DNA from: Micromonospora pisi
GTDB lineage: Bacteria > Actinomycetota > Actinomycetes > Mycobacteriales > Micromonosporaceae
DNA length: 64,000 nucleotides
Direction of reading: 5' to 3'
Assembly (NCBI RefSeq): GCF_003633685.1
Contig: NZ_RBKT01000001.1
Span: 4,402,001-4,466,000 of the forward strand
Of this stretch, positions 56,681 to 64,000 are shown piece by piece (the first letter of the stretch is position 1; each line of letters starts with the position of its first letter). The translations under genes were made by a program, and so were the position numbers. The notes beneath the pieces were generated by a model. It was not told the DNA's origin, did no database searches, and saw only the letters and a list, made by a program, of their open reading frames with translations.

Positions 56681-57469
56681 TCAGCCGGTGACCTCCCGGG
56701 ACCACGGCACGAGCAGCCGTTCGACCGCCGCCACCAGGTAGAACAGGGCGGCGCCGAGGATCGCGAGCAGGGCGAGGGCGGCGAACGCGAGCGGTGTGTC
56801 GGCGGTGCTGCCCGAGCTGACGATCACCGCGCCGAGGCCACGGTCCGGGTTGACCACCTCGCCGATCACCGCGCCGATGATCGCGAGCGAGATGGCCAGC
56901 TTCAGGCCGACGAACACCTGGGGCAGCGCCCACGGCAGCCGGAACTTGACGAACGTACGCCAGCGTGAGGCGGAGAGGGACCGGGCCAGTTCGTGCAGTT
57001 CGACCGGGGTGGAGGTGAGCCCGGCCATGGTCGACACCACGATCGGGAAGAAGCAGACCAGCACCACCATGACGATCTTCGGTTCGCTGCCGAAGCCCAT
57101 CCAGACCAGCAGCAGCGGGGCGAGCGCGACCTTCGGTACGGCGTTCGTCGCCGCCAGCAGGGGCAGCGTCATCCGTTCCACCACCCGGCTGGCGGCCAGG
57201 ATCAGGGCGACGGTGAGGCCGGTGAGCGCGGCGATGCCGAATCCGACGACCGCCTCCAGCATGGTCACCCAGGTCGCCCCGAGCAGGTGACCGGGGAGGC
57301 GGAGGAACGCCTCGACCACGTCCGGCGGCGCCGGCAGGAAGAAGGGGTCGATCTCGAGCGCCGCGACGATCCCCCACCAGAGTGCGATGCCGAGCGTCGC
57401 GCCGAGCAGGGGCAGACCGAGGCCCGATCCCGCCCGCCCCCACCAGCGGCCGGGCCGCGTCCTGGTCAT
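56681..57469 (-). CDS. ABC transporter permease (SsuC/TauC-like)
   Basis: 262 residues, six hydrophobic segments. The inner loop ELARSLSASRWRTFVKFRLPWALPQVFVGLK is the EAA motif of BPD-type permeases in the sulfonate/nitrate/taurine/riboflavin-precursor class. It lies 35 bases after its binding protein gene. No ATPase gene is beside it. Confidence 0.9.
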   Translation of the reverse strand: MTRTRPGRWWGRAGSGLGLPLLGATLGIALWWGIVAALEIDPFFLPAPPDVVEAFLRLPGHLLGATWVTMLEAVVGFGIAALTGLTVALILAASRVVERMTLPLLAATNAVPKVALAPLLLVWMGFGSEPKIVMVVLVCFFPIVVSTMAGLTSTPVELHELARSLSASRWRTFVKFRLPWALPQVFVGLKLAISLAIIGAVIGEVVNPDRGLGAVIVSSGSTADTPLAFAALALLAILGAALFYLVAAVERLLVPWSREVTG

Positions 57470-57504
57470 CCCCGTTGCCCGTTCGGCGTCCGGCCGGCCG
57501 CCGG

Positions 57505-58521
57505 TCAGGACTGCCCGACGATGCCGAAGTCGACCACGGCCTCGGGGGTCAGCCCCGCCGGCATGATCCCGGATTCCTGTAGCACGGCGATCGTCTGCGC
57601 CACCCGCTCCCGGTCCATCGTGCCGATCGCGGCGCCGCCGGTCGGGGTGACCGACGCCGTCATCGCCTTGATCTCGCCCACCCCGGCCGCGACCGGGTAC
57701 GTGGGCTTCGCCCGGCTGAGGATGGCGGCGGCCTCCTCGGGGTGCTCCACCGAATAGCGGAGCCCCTTGAGTACCGCCCCGGTGAACCGTTTGACCAGTT
57801 CGGGATCGTCGGCCAGCAGGGACGGGGTGGTGATGATCGCATTGCCGAAGAGATTGGCGAGGTAGTCGCTGTACGGAAGCACGACCACTTCCTTCTTCGC
57901 CGCGCTCTCCAGCGCGCTCCTGCTGAGCAGGAAGGTGCCGAGTGCGTCAACCTGTCGGCTGGCCATCAGGCCGTTCAGTGCGGTCGTCTGGGCGTTCTGC
58001 AGGGTGACCCGCGTCGGATCGATTCCGGCCAGCCGGGCGTACGCGGGGAAGAGTAGTTGGTTGACCGAGCCGGTGGCCGCCGCGATGGTCCGGCCCTCCA
58101 GGTCCTTGGGCGAGGTGATCCCGGTGTCCTTCGTGGTCATGATCGAGACCAGGGTCTGCTGGTGGACGGCGGCGACGGCGCGCCAGTCGGTGAACTCGCC
58201 CTTGCCCGCCTGGATCACCGCGCCGGTGAAGTCGAGGGCGGCGAACTGTGCCTGTTGTGATTTGAGAGCGGTCAGGTTGGTGACGTTTCCGGCACCCTCC
58301 TTGATTTCCACCTCCAGGCCGGCCTCGGTGAAGTAGCCCTTTTCCCGGGCCACCCAGGCGAAGGCGTCACGACCGACCGCCCCGAACGCGGTCATGTAGG
58401 TGATCTGTTCCGGCGGTTGCCCGGCGCTGTCGCCCGCCGGCTCAGCCTCCCCGCAGCCGCCGGCCCCGAGCAGGACCACCACCAGCGCGGACGTGGTCAA
58501 CGTACGTGCCCAGCGGACCAT
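57505..58521 (-). CDS. ABC transporter substrate-binding lipoprotein (NMT1/THI5-like)
   Basis: 338 residues from ATG 58521 with GGGGAGG upstream. Lipoprotein signal ending LLGAGGC. The mature part reads ITYMTAFGAVGRDAFAWVAREKGYF (the opening strand and helix of NMT1/SsuA-like proteins), then LEGRTIAAATGSVNQLL. The ligand might be an aromatic or pyrimidine-like amine or a sulfonate; the sequence does not settle it. It starts an operon with the permease. Confidence 0.9.
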   Translation of the reverse strand: MVRWARTLTTSALVVVLLGAGGCGEAEPAGDSAGQPPEQITYMTAFGAVGRDAFAWVAREKGYFTEAGLEVEIKEGAGNVTNLTALKSQQAQFAALDFTGAVIQAGKGEFTDWRAVAAVHQQTLVSIMTTKDTGITSPKDLEGRTIAAATGSVNQLLFPAYARLAGIDPTRVTLQNAQTTALNGLMASRQVDALGTFLLSRSALESAAKKEVVVLPYSDYLANLFGNAIITTPSLLADDPELVKRFTGAVLKGLRYSVEHPEEAAAILSRAKPTYPVAAGVGEIKAMTASVTPTGGAAIGTMDRERVAQTIAVLQESGIMPAGLTPEAVVDFGIVGQS

Positions 58522-58745
58522 CCGTACCTCCCCGTTCGCCGACCCGGAACGCGTACGGATGCCCGCGCGTACGGACGCGGACGGATGAGTCACGGGAGAT
58601 AGTGTTCGGTCACCGTCGATCCGTTTCGGGTGTGTTGATCGCGATGGTAGAGGACGGATACGGGCGATGTCACGACCCGGACATTGTTGTTCATCGTCGT
58701 CCGGCGGGATGGAATAGGGGCCCGTACGGCGGCCGAAGGAGTGCC

Positions 58746-59669
58746 ATGCCCGACCATCCCGTTCCGTCGGCCAGTGCCCGCGCGCTGGTCACCGGTGCCT
58801 ACGACATCCACGTACACGTGGCTCCGGACGTGATGCCGCGCCGGATCGACGACCTCGACCTGGCCCGGCGGTTCGCCGCAGTGGGGCTCGCCGGATTCGT
58901 GCTGAAGTCCCACTACGTGACCACCGCCGAACGGGCGGCGGTGGTACGCAAGGTGGTGCCGACGGTCGACGTGTTGGGCGCGGTGACGTTGAACGGCGCG
59001 ATGGGCGGCATCAATCCCACCGCCGTCGAGATCGCCGGGCGGCAGGGGGCGCGGATCGTCTGGCTGCCCACCGTCGACGCGCGCAACCAGCGGGACTCCG
59101 CCGCCCACGACCCACCCGGCGCCACGCCGCCGATGTGGCGCACGGTCCAGGACGATCTCCGCGCCCGGGGCATCGCCACCGAACCGGTCGAGGTGCTCGA
59201 CGACCGGGGCCGGGTCCTGGACCGGGTACGTCAGGTGCTGCGGGTCGTCGCCGCGCACGATCTCGTGCTCGCCACCGGGCACCTCTCCGGAACGGAGATC
59301 CTGGCCGTGATCCGGGCGGCGGGTGAGGAGGGGGTACGCCGGATCGTGATCACCCACCCGGAGTTCACCAGCCAGCGGCTGCCGGTGTCACAGCAGCGGG
59401 AACTCGCCGCGTCCGGGGCCCTGCTGGAACGCTGCTTCACCACCGCGTACACCGGGAAGGTGGGCTGGCAGGAGCTGTTCGACAACATCCGGGCGGTGGG
59501 GCCGGAACACTCGGTGCTCTCCAGCGACCTGGGTCAGCCGTTCAACCCACCGGTCGAGGACGGCATCGCGCTCTTCGCCGACCGGCTGCTCGCCGCCGGC
59601 TTCGGCGCTGACGAGGTACGGACCATGGCGGTCACCAACTCCCGCTATCTCGCCGCGCCGGGTGCCTGA
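58746..59669 (+). CDS. DUF6282 family amidohydrolase-like protein
   Basis: 307 residues from ATG 58746 (MPDHPVPSASAR) with GAAGGAG upstream. GAYDIHVHVAPDVMPRRIDD supplies the HxH metal motif of amidohydrolase-fold enzymes, LATGHLSGTEI and VITHPEF the further His positions, and LSSDLGQPFNPP the catalytic-site Asp. The substrate is unknown. It is divergent from the ABC binding-protein gene, which suggests that the transported compound is its substrate (inference). Its last 38 bases overlap the convergent LysR gene. Confidence 0.83.
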   Translation: MPDHPVPSASARALVTGAYDIHVHVAPDVMPRRIDDLDLARRFAAVGLAGFVLKSHYVTTAERAAVVRKVVPTVDVLGAVTLNGAMGGINPTAVEIAGRQGARIVWLPTVDARNQRDSAAHDPPGATPPMWRTVQDDLRARGIATEPVEVLDDRGRVLDRVRQVLRVVAAHDLVLATGHLSGTEILAVIRAAGEEGVRRIVITHPEFTSQRLPVSQQRELAASGALLERCFTTAYTGKVGWQELFDNIRAVGPEHSVLSSDLGQPFNPPVEDGIALFADRLLAAGFGADEVRTMAVTNSRYLAAPGA

Positions 59670-60597
59670 CCGGCGGCCGGGTGGGCGCGTCGGACGGGGT
59701 GGGCAGCGGTGTGGCGGTCAACGCCCGGAGCAGGGCGTCGATCGCCGGCCGCAGGGGTGCCGTACCCCTGATCCGGGTCACCGCGAAGATCTGCCGGCCG
59801 GTGACCGGCTCGTCGAGCGGCCGTACGTCCACCCCGGCCGGCACGTTGCGCAGGGCCAACCCGGGTACGAGCGCGGCACCCAGGCCGGCGGCGACGAGGT
59901 CGAGGGTGAGGGCGAAGTCGATGGCCCGGTGGCGGATGTCCGGTTCGAACCCGGCGAGGTGACAGGCGCGCAATGTGGAACGGCCGCACGGGGTGTGTTC
60001 GGCGCTGGCCACCCAGGGCACGTCGGGCAGGTCGGCCAGTCGACGGGTGGCCCGTCCCCAGCCGCTCGGCGTGATCAGGTGCATCGGGTCGGTGGTGATC
60101 GGGTGCCGTTCGAGTCCGTTGAACCGGGCCGCCGGCACATGGTCGTACTCCTGGAGGACGGCGACGTCGATGGTGGCGGAGCGGAGGTCGAGCTGGCTCT
60201 GCTGGTCCTCCGCCTCGATCACCCGTACGTCCAGGTCGGGGTGTTCCGCCATGGCCCGCGCCGCGGCCGGGGCGACCAGGGCGCCGGCGGCCGAGGGAAA
60301 CGAGGCCACCCGTACGGTCCCGTCGACCTGTTGCCGCATCGCGGCGAGCCCGGCGACCGCGTGTTCGACGGCGCCGAGGATGCGTTCGGCGTGTGCGGCG
60401 AGGAGCTGGCCGGCGGCGGTGAGTACGACACCACGTCCGGAGCGTTCGAGCAGTTCGCAGCCCGCCTCCCGGGAGAGCTGTACGAGTTGCTGGGAGACCG
60501 CCGACGGGGTGACGTGCAGGGCGGTCGCGGCGGCGGTCACCCCGCCGCGCAGGGCCACCTCGTGCAGGACCCGAAGCCGGCGGACGTCCAATTCCAT
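59632..60597 (-). CDS. LysR-family transcriptional regulator
   Basis: 321 residues. Residues 1-60 are the LysR winged helix (MELDVRRLRVLHEVALRGGV ... ALHVTPSAVSQQLVQLSREA), and the rest is the periplasmic-binding-like effector domain. It is divergent from the EamA transporter gene with 71 bases between, containing a LysR-type inverted repeat. It probably controls that exporter. Confidence 0.93.
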   Translation of the reverse strand: MELDVRRLRVLHEVALRGGVTAAATALHVTPSAVSQQLVQLSREAGCELLERSGRGVVLTAAGQLLAAHAERILGAVEHAVAGLAAMRQQVDGTVRVASFPSAAGALVAPAAARAMAEHPDLDVRVIEAEDQQSQLDLRSATIDVAVLQEYDHVPAARFNGLERHPITTDPMHLITPSGWGRATRRLADLPDVPWVASAEHTPCGRSTLRACHLAGFEPDIRHRAIDFALTLDLVAAGLGAALVPGLALRNVPAGVDVRPLDEPVTGRQIFAVTRIRGTAPLRPAIDALLRALTATPLPTPSDAPTRPPVRHPARRDSGSW

Positions 60598-60621
60598 GAA
60601 GGCAAGCTACAACAACACTTA

Positions 60622-60634
60622 AGTTCTTTGAACT
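60622..60634. promoter_or_regulatory. Candidate LysR operator
   Basis: AGTTC-TTT-GAACT, a 5+5 inverted repeat inside the 71-base divergent region between the LysR and EamA genes, flanked by a further CTTAAG and CTTAA. It fits the T-N11-A type of LysR site. Confidence 0.5.
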
Positions 60635-60668
60635 AGACCTTAACGGTTCCGTCCGGGACGGTTGACCG

Positions 60669-61592
60669 GTGAGAATGACCCACCGCCTCCAGGCCCTGCT
60701 CGTCGCCGCCATCTGGGGCGTGAACTTCGTCGTGATCGAGATCGGCCTGCGTGACCTGCCCCCGCTGGTCCTGACCGCGCTCCGGTTCGTCGTCGCCGCG
60801 GTGCCACTCGTCCTGCTGGTACCCCGGCCCACCGCCCGGCTGCGCTACGTCGTCGGTTACGGGTTGGTGCTCGGCGTACTGAAGTTCGGGGTGCTCTTCA
60901 CCGCGATGAACGCCGGCATGCCGGCCGGACTCGCCTCGCTGGTGCTGCAGGCCCAGGCCCTCGTCTCGGTGCTGCTCGCGGCGGTGCTGCTGCGGGAACG
61001 ACCCGGTGGTTGGCAGCTGGGTGGCGTATTCGTCGGCTCCGCGGGGATCGCGATGCTCGCGCTCGGCGGCGGCCACGCCACCGTGGTCGGGTTCGCGCTC
61101 ACCCTCGCCGCGGCGGCGAGCTGGGCGGTCGCGAACGTGGTGGTGCGCGCGAGCGGCGAGACCCGTCCGCTGTCGCTGCTGGTCTGGTCCAGCCTGGTGC
61201 CGCCGATTCCGCTGCTCGGTCTCGCCTCGGTGGTGGACGGACCCGGTGCGGTGCTCGACGCGATCACCGGGCTCTCCTGGCGCGGCATCCTCGCCGTGCT
61301 GTACGTCGCCTACGTCTCCACGCTGGTCGGGTTCGGCATCTGGAACCGGCTCATCGCCACCTACTCGGTGGCCCGGATCGCGCCGTTCAGCCTGGTCGTG
61401 CCGGTCTTCGGGCTCGCCGCGTCCTGGCTGTTCCTGGGTGAGCCGGTCGGCGTACGGGAGGCGTTGGCCGCTCTGGTCGTCCTCGCGGGCCTGGCGTTGG
61501 TGCTGCGTCCGGCCCGACCGGTTACCGCGCCGCCACCGGTCCCCGGACCGGTGGCCCGGACGGTGGGGCCCGCTCGGACCACCGGGGTGTAA
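60669..61592 (+). CDS. EamA/DMT-family transporter
   Basis: 307 residues from GTG 60669 (ATG 60675 is also possible). Ten membrane segments in two EamA repeats, with VAAIWGVNFVVIEIGLRDLPP at the start and WNRLIATYSVARIAPFSLVVPVFG in the second half, as in YdcZ/RhaT-like amino-acid or metabolite exporters (O-acetylserine exporter type). It is divergent from its likely LysR regulator. Confidence 0.9.
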   Translation: MRMTHRLQALLVAAIWGVNFVVIEIGLRDLPPLVLTALRFVVAAVPLVLLVPRPTARLRYVVGYGLVLGVLKFGVLFTAMNAGMPAGLASLVLQAQALVSVLLAAVLLRERPGGWQLGGVFVGSAGIAMLALGGGHATVVGFALTLAAAASWAVANVVVRASGETRPLSLLVWSSLVPPIPLLGLASVVDGPGAVLDAITGLSWRGILAVLYVAYVSTLVGFGIWNRLIATYSVARIAPFSLVVPVFGLAASWLFLGEPVGVREALAALVVLAGLALVLRPARPVTAPPPVPGPVARTVGPARTTGV

Positions 61593-61701
61593 GGGGTAGA
61601 CGACTCGTCTCGGGGAACCGGAATAAGGGCGGGCGACACCGGGTTCTAGGGTGTAGTTCAAACTTGAAAGAGTTCTGGTCGAGACGAGGCGGGCAGCTGA
61701 C

Positions 61702-62841
61702 ATGCAGTTCGGGATCTTCACCGTTGGTGACGTGACCACCGATCCCACCACGGGACGCACACCTTCCGAGGCTGAGCGGATCAAGGCGATGGTGGCGATC
61801 GCGTTGAAGGCCGAAGAGGTGGGGCTGGACGTGGTCGCCATGGGCGAGCACCACAATCCGCCCTTTGTGCCGTCGTCACCGACCACCATGCTCGGCTACG
61901 TCGCGGCCCGGACGAACCGGATCATCCTGTCGACCGCCACGACGCTGATCACCACGAACGACCCGGTGAAGATCGCCGAGGACTACGCGATGTTGCAGCA
62001 TCTCGCGGATGGCCGGGTGGACCTGATGATGGGACGCGGCAACACCGGCCCGGTCTACCCCTGGTTCGGCAAGGACATCCGGGCCGGCATCCCGCTGGCG
62101 GTCGAGAACTACGGGCTGCTGTACCGGCTGTGGCGGGAGGAGGTCGTCGACTGGAAGGGCAAGTACCGCACGCCGCTGCAGTCGTTCACCTCGACCCCGC
62201 GCCCACTGGACGGCGTACCGCCGTTCGTGTGGCACGGCTCGATCCGGAGCCCGGAGATCGCGGAGCAGGCCGCGTACTACGGCGACGGGTTCTTCCACAA
62301 CAACATCTTCTGGCCGATGGAGCACACCAAGCGGATGGTCGAGCTCTACCGCAAGCGGTTCGAGTTCTACGGCCACGGCAAGGCCGACCAGGCCATCGTG
62401 GGTCTGGGCGGGCAGGTGTTCATGCGGAAGAACTCCCAGGACGCGGTCCGCGAGTTCCGCCCGTACTTCGACAACGCGCCGGTCTACGGCCACGGCCCGT
62501 CGCTGGAGGACTTCAGCACCGAGACCCCGCTCACCGTGGGCAGCCCGCAGCAGGTGATCGACCGGACCATGACCTTCCGCGATCACGTCGGTGACTACCA
62601 GCGGCAGCTCTTCCTGATGGACCACGCCGGCCTGCCGCTCAAGACCGTGCTGGAGCAGCTCGACCTGCTCGGCGAGGAGGTCGTCCCGGTACTGCGGCGG
62701 GAACTGGCCGCGCTGCGGCCGGCACACGTACCGGACGCGCCGACCCACGCCAGCCTCAGGGCCGCGCGGGACGCCGCGCTGGCCGAGGCCGGGGCCGGGG
62801 CCGGGGTCGAGGGTGACGCGGTGGCCGGAGCCGGACGATGA
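61702..62841 (+). CDS. LLM-class flavin-dependent monooxygenase (CE1758-like)
   Basis: 379 residues. MQFGIFTVGDVTTDPTTGRT and GEHHNPPFVPSSPTTMLGYV are typical of bacterial luciferase-like TIM-barrel enzymes of the CE1758 subfamily; GLDVVAMGEHH and LMMGRGNTGPVYPWFG line the flavin site. It uses FMNH2 and oxygen on an unknown substrate. Its stop overlaps the start of the FMN reductase gene by four bases (ATGA), giving a coupled pair. Confidence 0.92.
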   Translation: MQFGIFTVGDVTTDPTTGRTPSEAERIKAMVAIALKAEEVGLDVVAMGEHHNPPFVPSSPTTMLGYVAARTNRIILSTATTLITTNDPVKIAEDYAMLQHLADGRVDLMMGRGNTGPVYPWFGKDIRAGIPLAVENYGLLYRLWREEVVDWKGKYRTPLQSFTSTPRPLDGVPPFVWHGSIRSPEIAEQAAYYGDGFFHNNIFWPMEHTKRMVELYRKRFEFYGHGKADQAIVGLGGQVFMRKNSQDAVREFRPYFDNAPVYGHGPSLEDFSTETPLTVGSPQQVIDRTMTFRDHVGDYQRQLFLMDHAGLPLKTVLEQLDLLGEEVVPVLRRELAALRPAHVPDAPTHASLRAARDAALAEAGAGAGVEGDAVAGAGR

Positions 62842-63452
62842 GGCAACGTTCACTGGTGGTGATCTCCGCCGGCCTGAGCCAGCCGTCGTCGACCCGACTG
62901 CTCGCCGACCGGCTCGCCGCCGCCACCCAGCAACAGGCGCAGGAGCGTGGCATCCAACTCGACGTGCAGGCCGTCGAGTTGCGTGACCACGCGCACGACC
63001 TGATGAACAACATGCTCGCCGGTTTCCCGCCGGCGGCGCTGAGGCAGACGCTCGACCAGGTCGCCGCCGCCGACGGCCTGGTCGCGGTCACACCGATCTT
63101 CAACGCGTCGTACAGCGGGCTCTTCAAGCTCTTCTTCGACGTGCTCGACGACGCGACTCTGGTGGACAAGCCCGTGCTGATCGGTGCGACCGGCGGAACC
63201 GCCCGGCACTCGCTGGCGCTCGAACACGCGCTCCGGCCGATGTTCGCCTACCTGCGCGCGGTCGTGGTCCCCACCGGGGTGTTCGCCGCGTCCGAGGACT
63301 GGGGTGGCGGGTCCGCCCAGGACGGCCTGGCCAAGCGGATCAACCGGGCTGCCGCCGAACTGGCGTACCAGATCGACCAGCGCCAGCCTGCCCAGGTCGC
63401 CGACCCCTACGCCAACCCCACCCCCTTCACCGAACTCCTCGCCGGCGACTGA
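62838..63452 (+). CDS. NADPH-dependent FMN reductase (CE1759-like, LLM partner)
   Basis: 204 residues. The flavodoxin-like opening LVVISAGLSQPSSTRLLADR binds the FMN phosphate, and VAVTPIFNASYSGLFKLFFD is the second flavin loop. The CE1759 group always pairs with a CE1758 LLM protein, as here, and supplies it with reduced FMN. It is followed by a perfect 27-bp hairpin. Confidence 0.93.
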   Translation: MRQRSLVVISAGLSQPSSTRLLADRLAAATQQQAQERGIQLDVQAVELRDHAHDLMNNMLAGFPPAALRQTLDQVAAADGLVAVTPIFNASYSGLFKLFFDVLDDATLVDKPVLIGATGGTARHSLALEHALRPMFAYLRAVVVPTGVFAASEDWGGGSAQDGLAKRINRAAAELAYQIDQRQPAQVADPYANPTPFTELLAGD

Positions 63453-63453
63453 G

Positions 63454-63510
63454 GTGTAAGGAAGGGCCCCTTATTAACGCATAGCGTTAATAAGGGGCCC
63501 TTCCTTACAC
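63454..63510. terminator. Perfect 27-bp hairpin, bidirectional terminator or dispersed palindrome
   Basis: Left arm 63454-63480, loop ATA, right arm 63484-63510, no mismatches. It starts with GTGTAAGGAAGGGCCCCTTA. It lies between the ends of two convergent genes. A shorter related stretch (CCCTTCCTTACCCCC) lies at about 3349-3363 between another convergent pair, so the element may be repeated in the genome. Confidence 0.8.
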
Positions 63511-63518
63511 CCGACGGG

Positions 63519-64000
63519 TTAGTGGGTGGGGGCGGCGGGCGCGGCGGAGTCGATGTCGGTGAGCTCCTCCGCCCGGGTGAGCAGGAGCAGCGCGACGACC
63601 GCCGCGAGCATGCCGCCGGCCATCACGACCGCCATCGCCGTACTGCCGGTGCCGACCACGCCGACCAGCGGAGCGGCGAGCGCGCCGACCCCGAACTGCA
63701 CCGCGCCGAGCAGCGCCGCGGCCGTACCGGCGGCCTTCCCGTGCCGGGCCATGGCCAGGGCCGGCGCGTTCGGCATCGCCAGCCCGACGGTGGCGAGTAC
63801 CGCCCAGAGCAACACCAGTACGCCGGCGAGGCCGCCGAACCCGGTCGCCGCGACCGCGAGCAGACCGAACCCGAGTACGGTGCCGCTGATCAGTGCCCCC
63901 CGGAGGATCTGGAACGGGGTGTACCGGCGCAGCAGCCGCACGTTCAACTGGGTCGCCCCGATCAGGCCGACCGCGCCCGCGCCGAAGATCACCGCGAACA
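63519..64000 (-). CDS. MFS transporter, C-terminal part (partial at right edge)
   Basis: The frame is open to base 64000; about 160 residues are visible. Five hydrophobic helices with GLAMPNAPALAMARHGKAAGTAAALLGAVQF, the C-terminal-half motif of Bcr/CflA-type drug-resistance MFS proteins. The start is outside the window. Confidence 0.85.
   Translation of the reverse strand, partial: FAVIFGAGAVGLIGATQLNVRLLRRYTPFQILRGALISGTVLGFGLLAVAATGFGGLAGVLVLLWAVLATVGLAMPNAPALAMARHGKAAGTAAALLGAVQFGVGALAAPLVGVVGTGSTAMAVVMAGGMLAAVVALLLLTRAEELTDIDSAAPAAPTH

Overview
The window is high-GC actinobacterial DNA, most likely from a Micromonosporaceae member (Micromonospora type). Reasons: very strong G/C third-position bias, a type VII secretion (ESX-like) locus, giant secreted multidomain proteins, an AfsR-like NB-ARC regulator, a second Rho, an actinobacterial xylanase, and long perfect intergenic hairpins. 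The genus call is an inference; no rRNA is present.

Region 1 (1-24.3 kb) is a type VII secretion neighbourhood. A partial giant protein enters from the left edge (+), followed by a small glutaredoxin-like gene. Convergent to these is a probable minus-strand operon: two WXG100 proteins, EccD, and a 3944-residue protein. The 3944-residue protein carries a zincin motif, a papain-like (Tox-PL-like) C/H/D triad and two isolated-Cys domains, and shares modules with the left-edge giant. Upstream lie a LuxR-type regulator, a YbaB/EbfC protein, an HTH-NB-ARC regulator, a beta-helix/AAA+ ATPase fusion and a membrane-anchored collagen-like protein. EccB, EccC, EccE and mycosin are not in the window.

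Region 2 (24.3-38.3 kb) holds a serine hydrolase, a secreted C39 peptidase preceded by a convincing c-di-AMP (ydaO/yuaA) riboswitch, a PEBP-like protein, a methyltransferase, a GT-C-like membrane protein, an FhuF-like iron protein with a possible iron box, an HTH-peptide deformylase fusion, a flavohemoprotein, a CPBP-family membrane protein and an Ala/Pro-rich protein.

Region 3 (38.3-44.9 kb) has tRNA-Ser(GCT) and tRNA-Arg(ACG), then a lower-GC segment with an acyltransferase (probable acquired DNA), a lipoprotein, an MFS exporter and two membrane proteins.

Region 4 (45.2-52 kb) encodes secreted functions: a GH11 xylanase with CBM2, a lipoprotein, a HupE-like protein, and a purple-acid-type phosphatase with a WxL-like C-terminus next to a DUF916-type WxL-interacting protein.

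Region 5 (52-64 kb) is mostly metabolic and regulatory: an MmyB-like regulator divergent to an SDR, a D-cysteine desulfhydrase-like enzyme, a second Rho, an ABC permease and binding protein without an ATPase, a DUF6282-type hydrolase, a LysR regulator divergent to an EamA transporter, a CE1758/CE1759-like luciferase/FMN-reductase pair, a perfect 27-bp hairpin, and the 3' end of an MFS gene.
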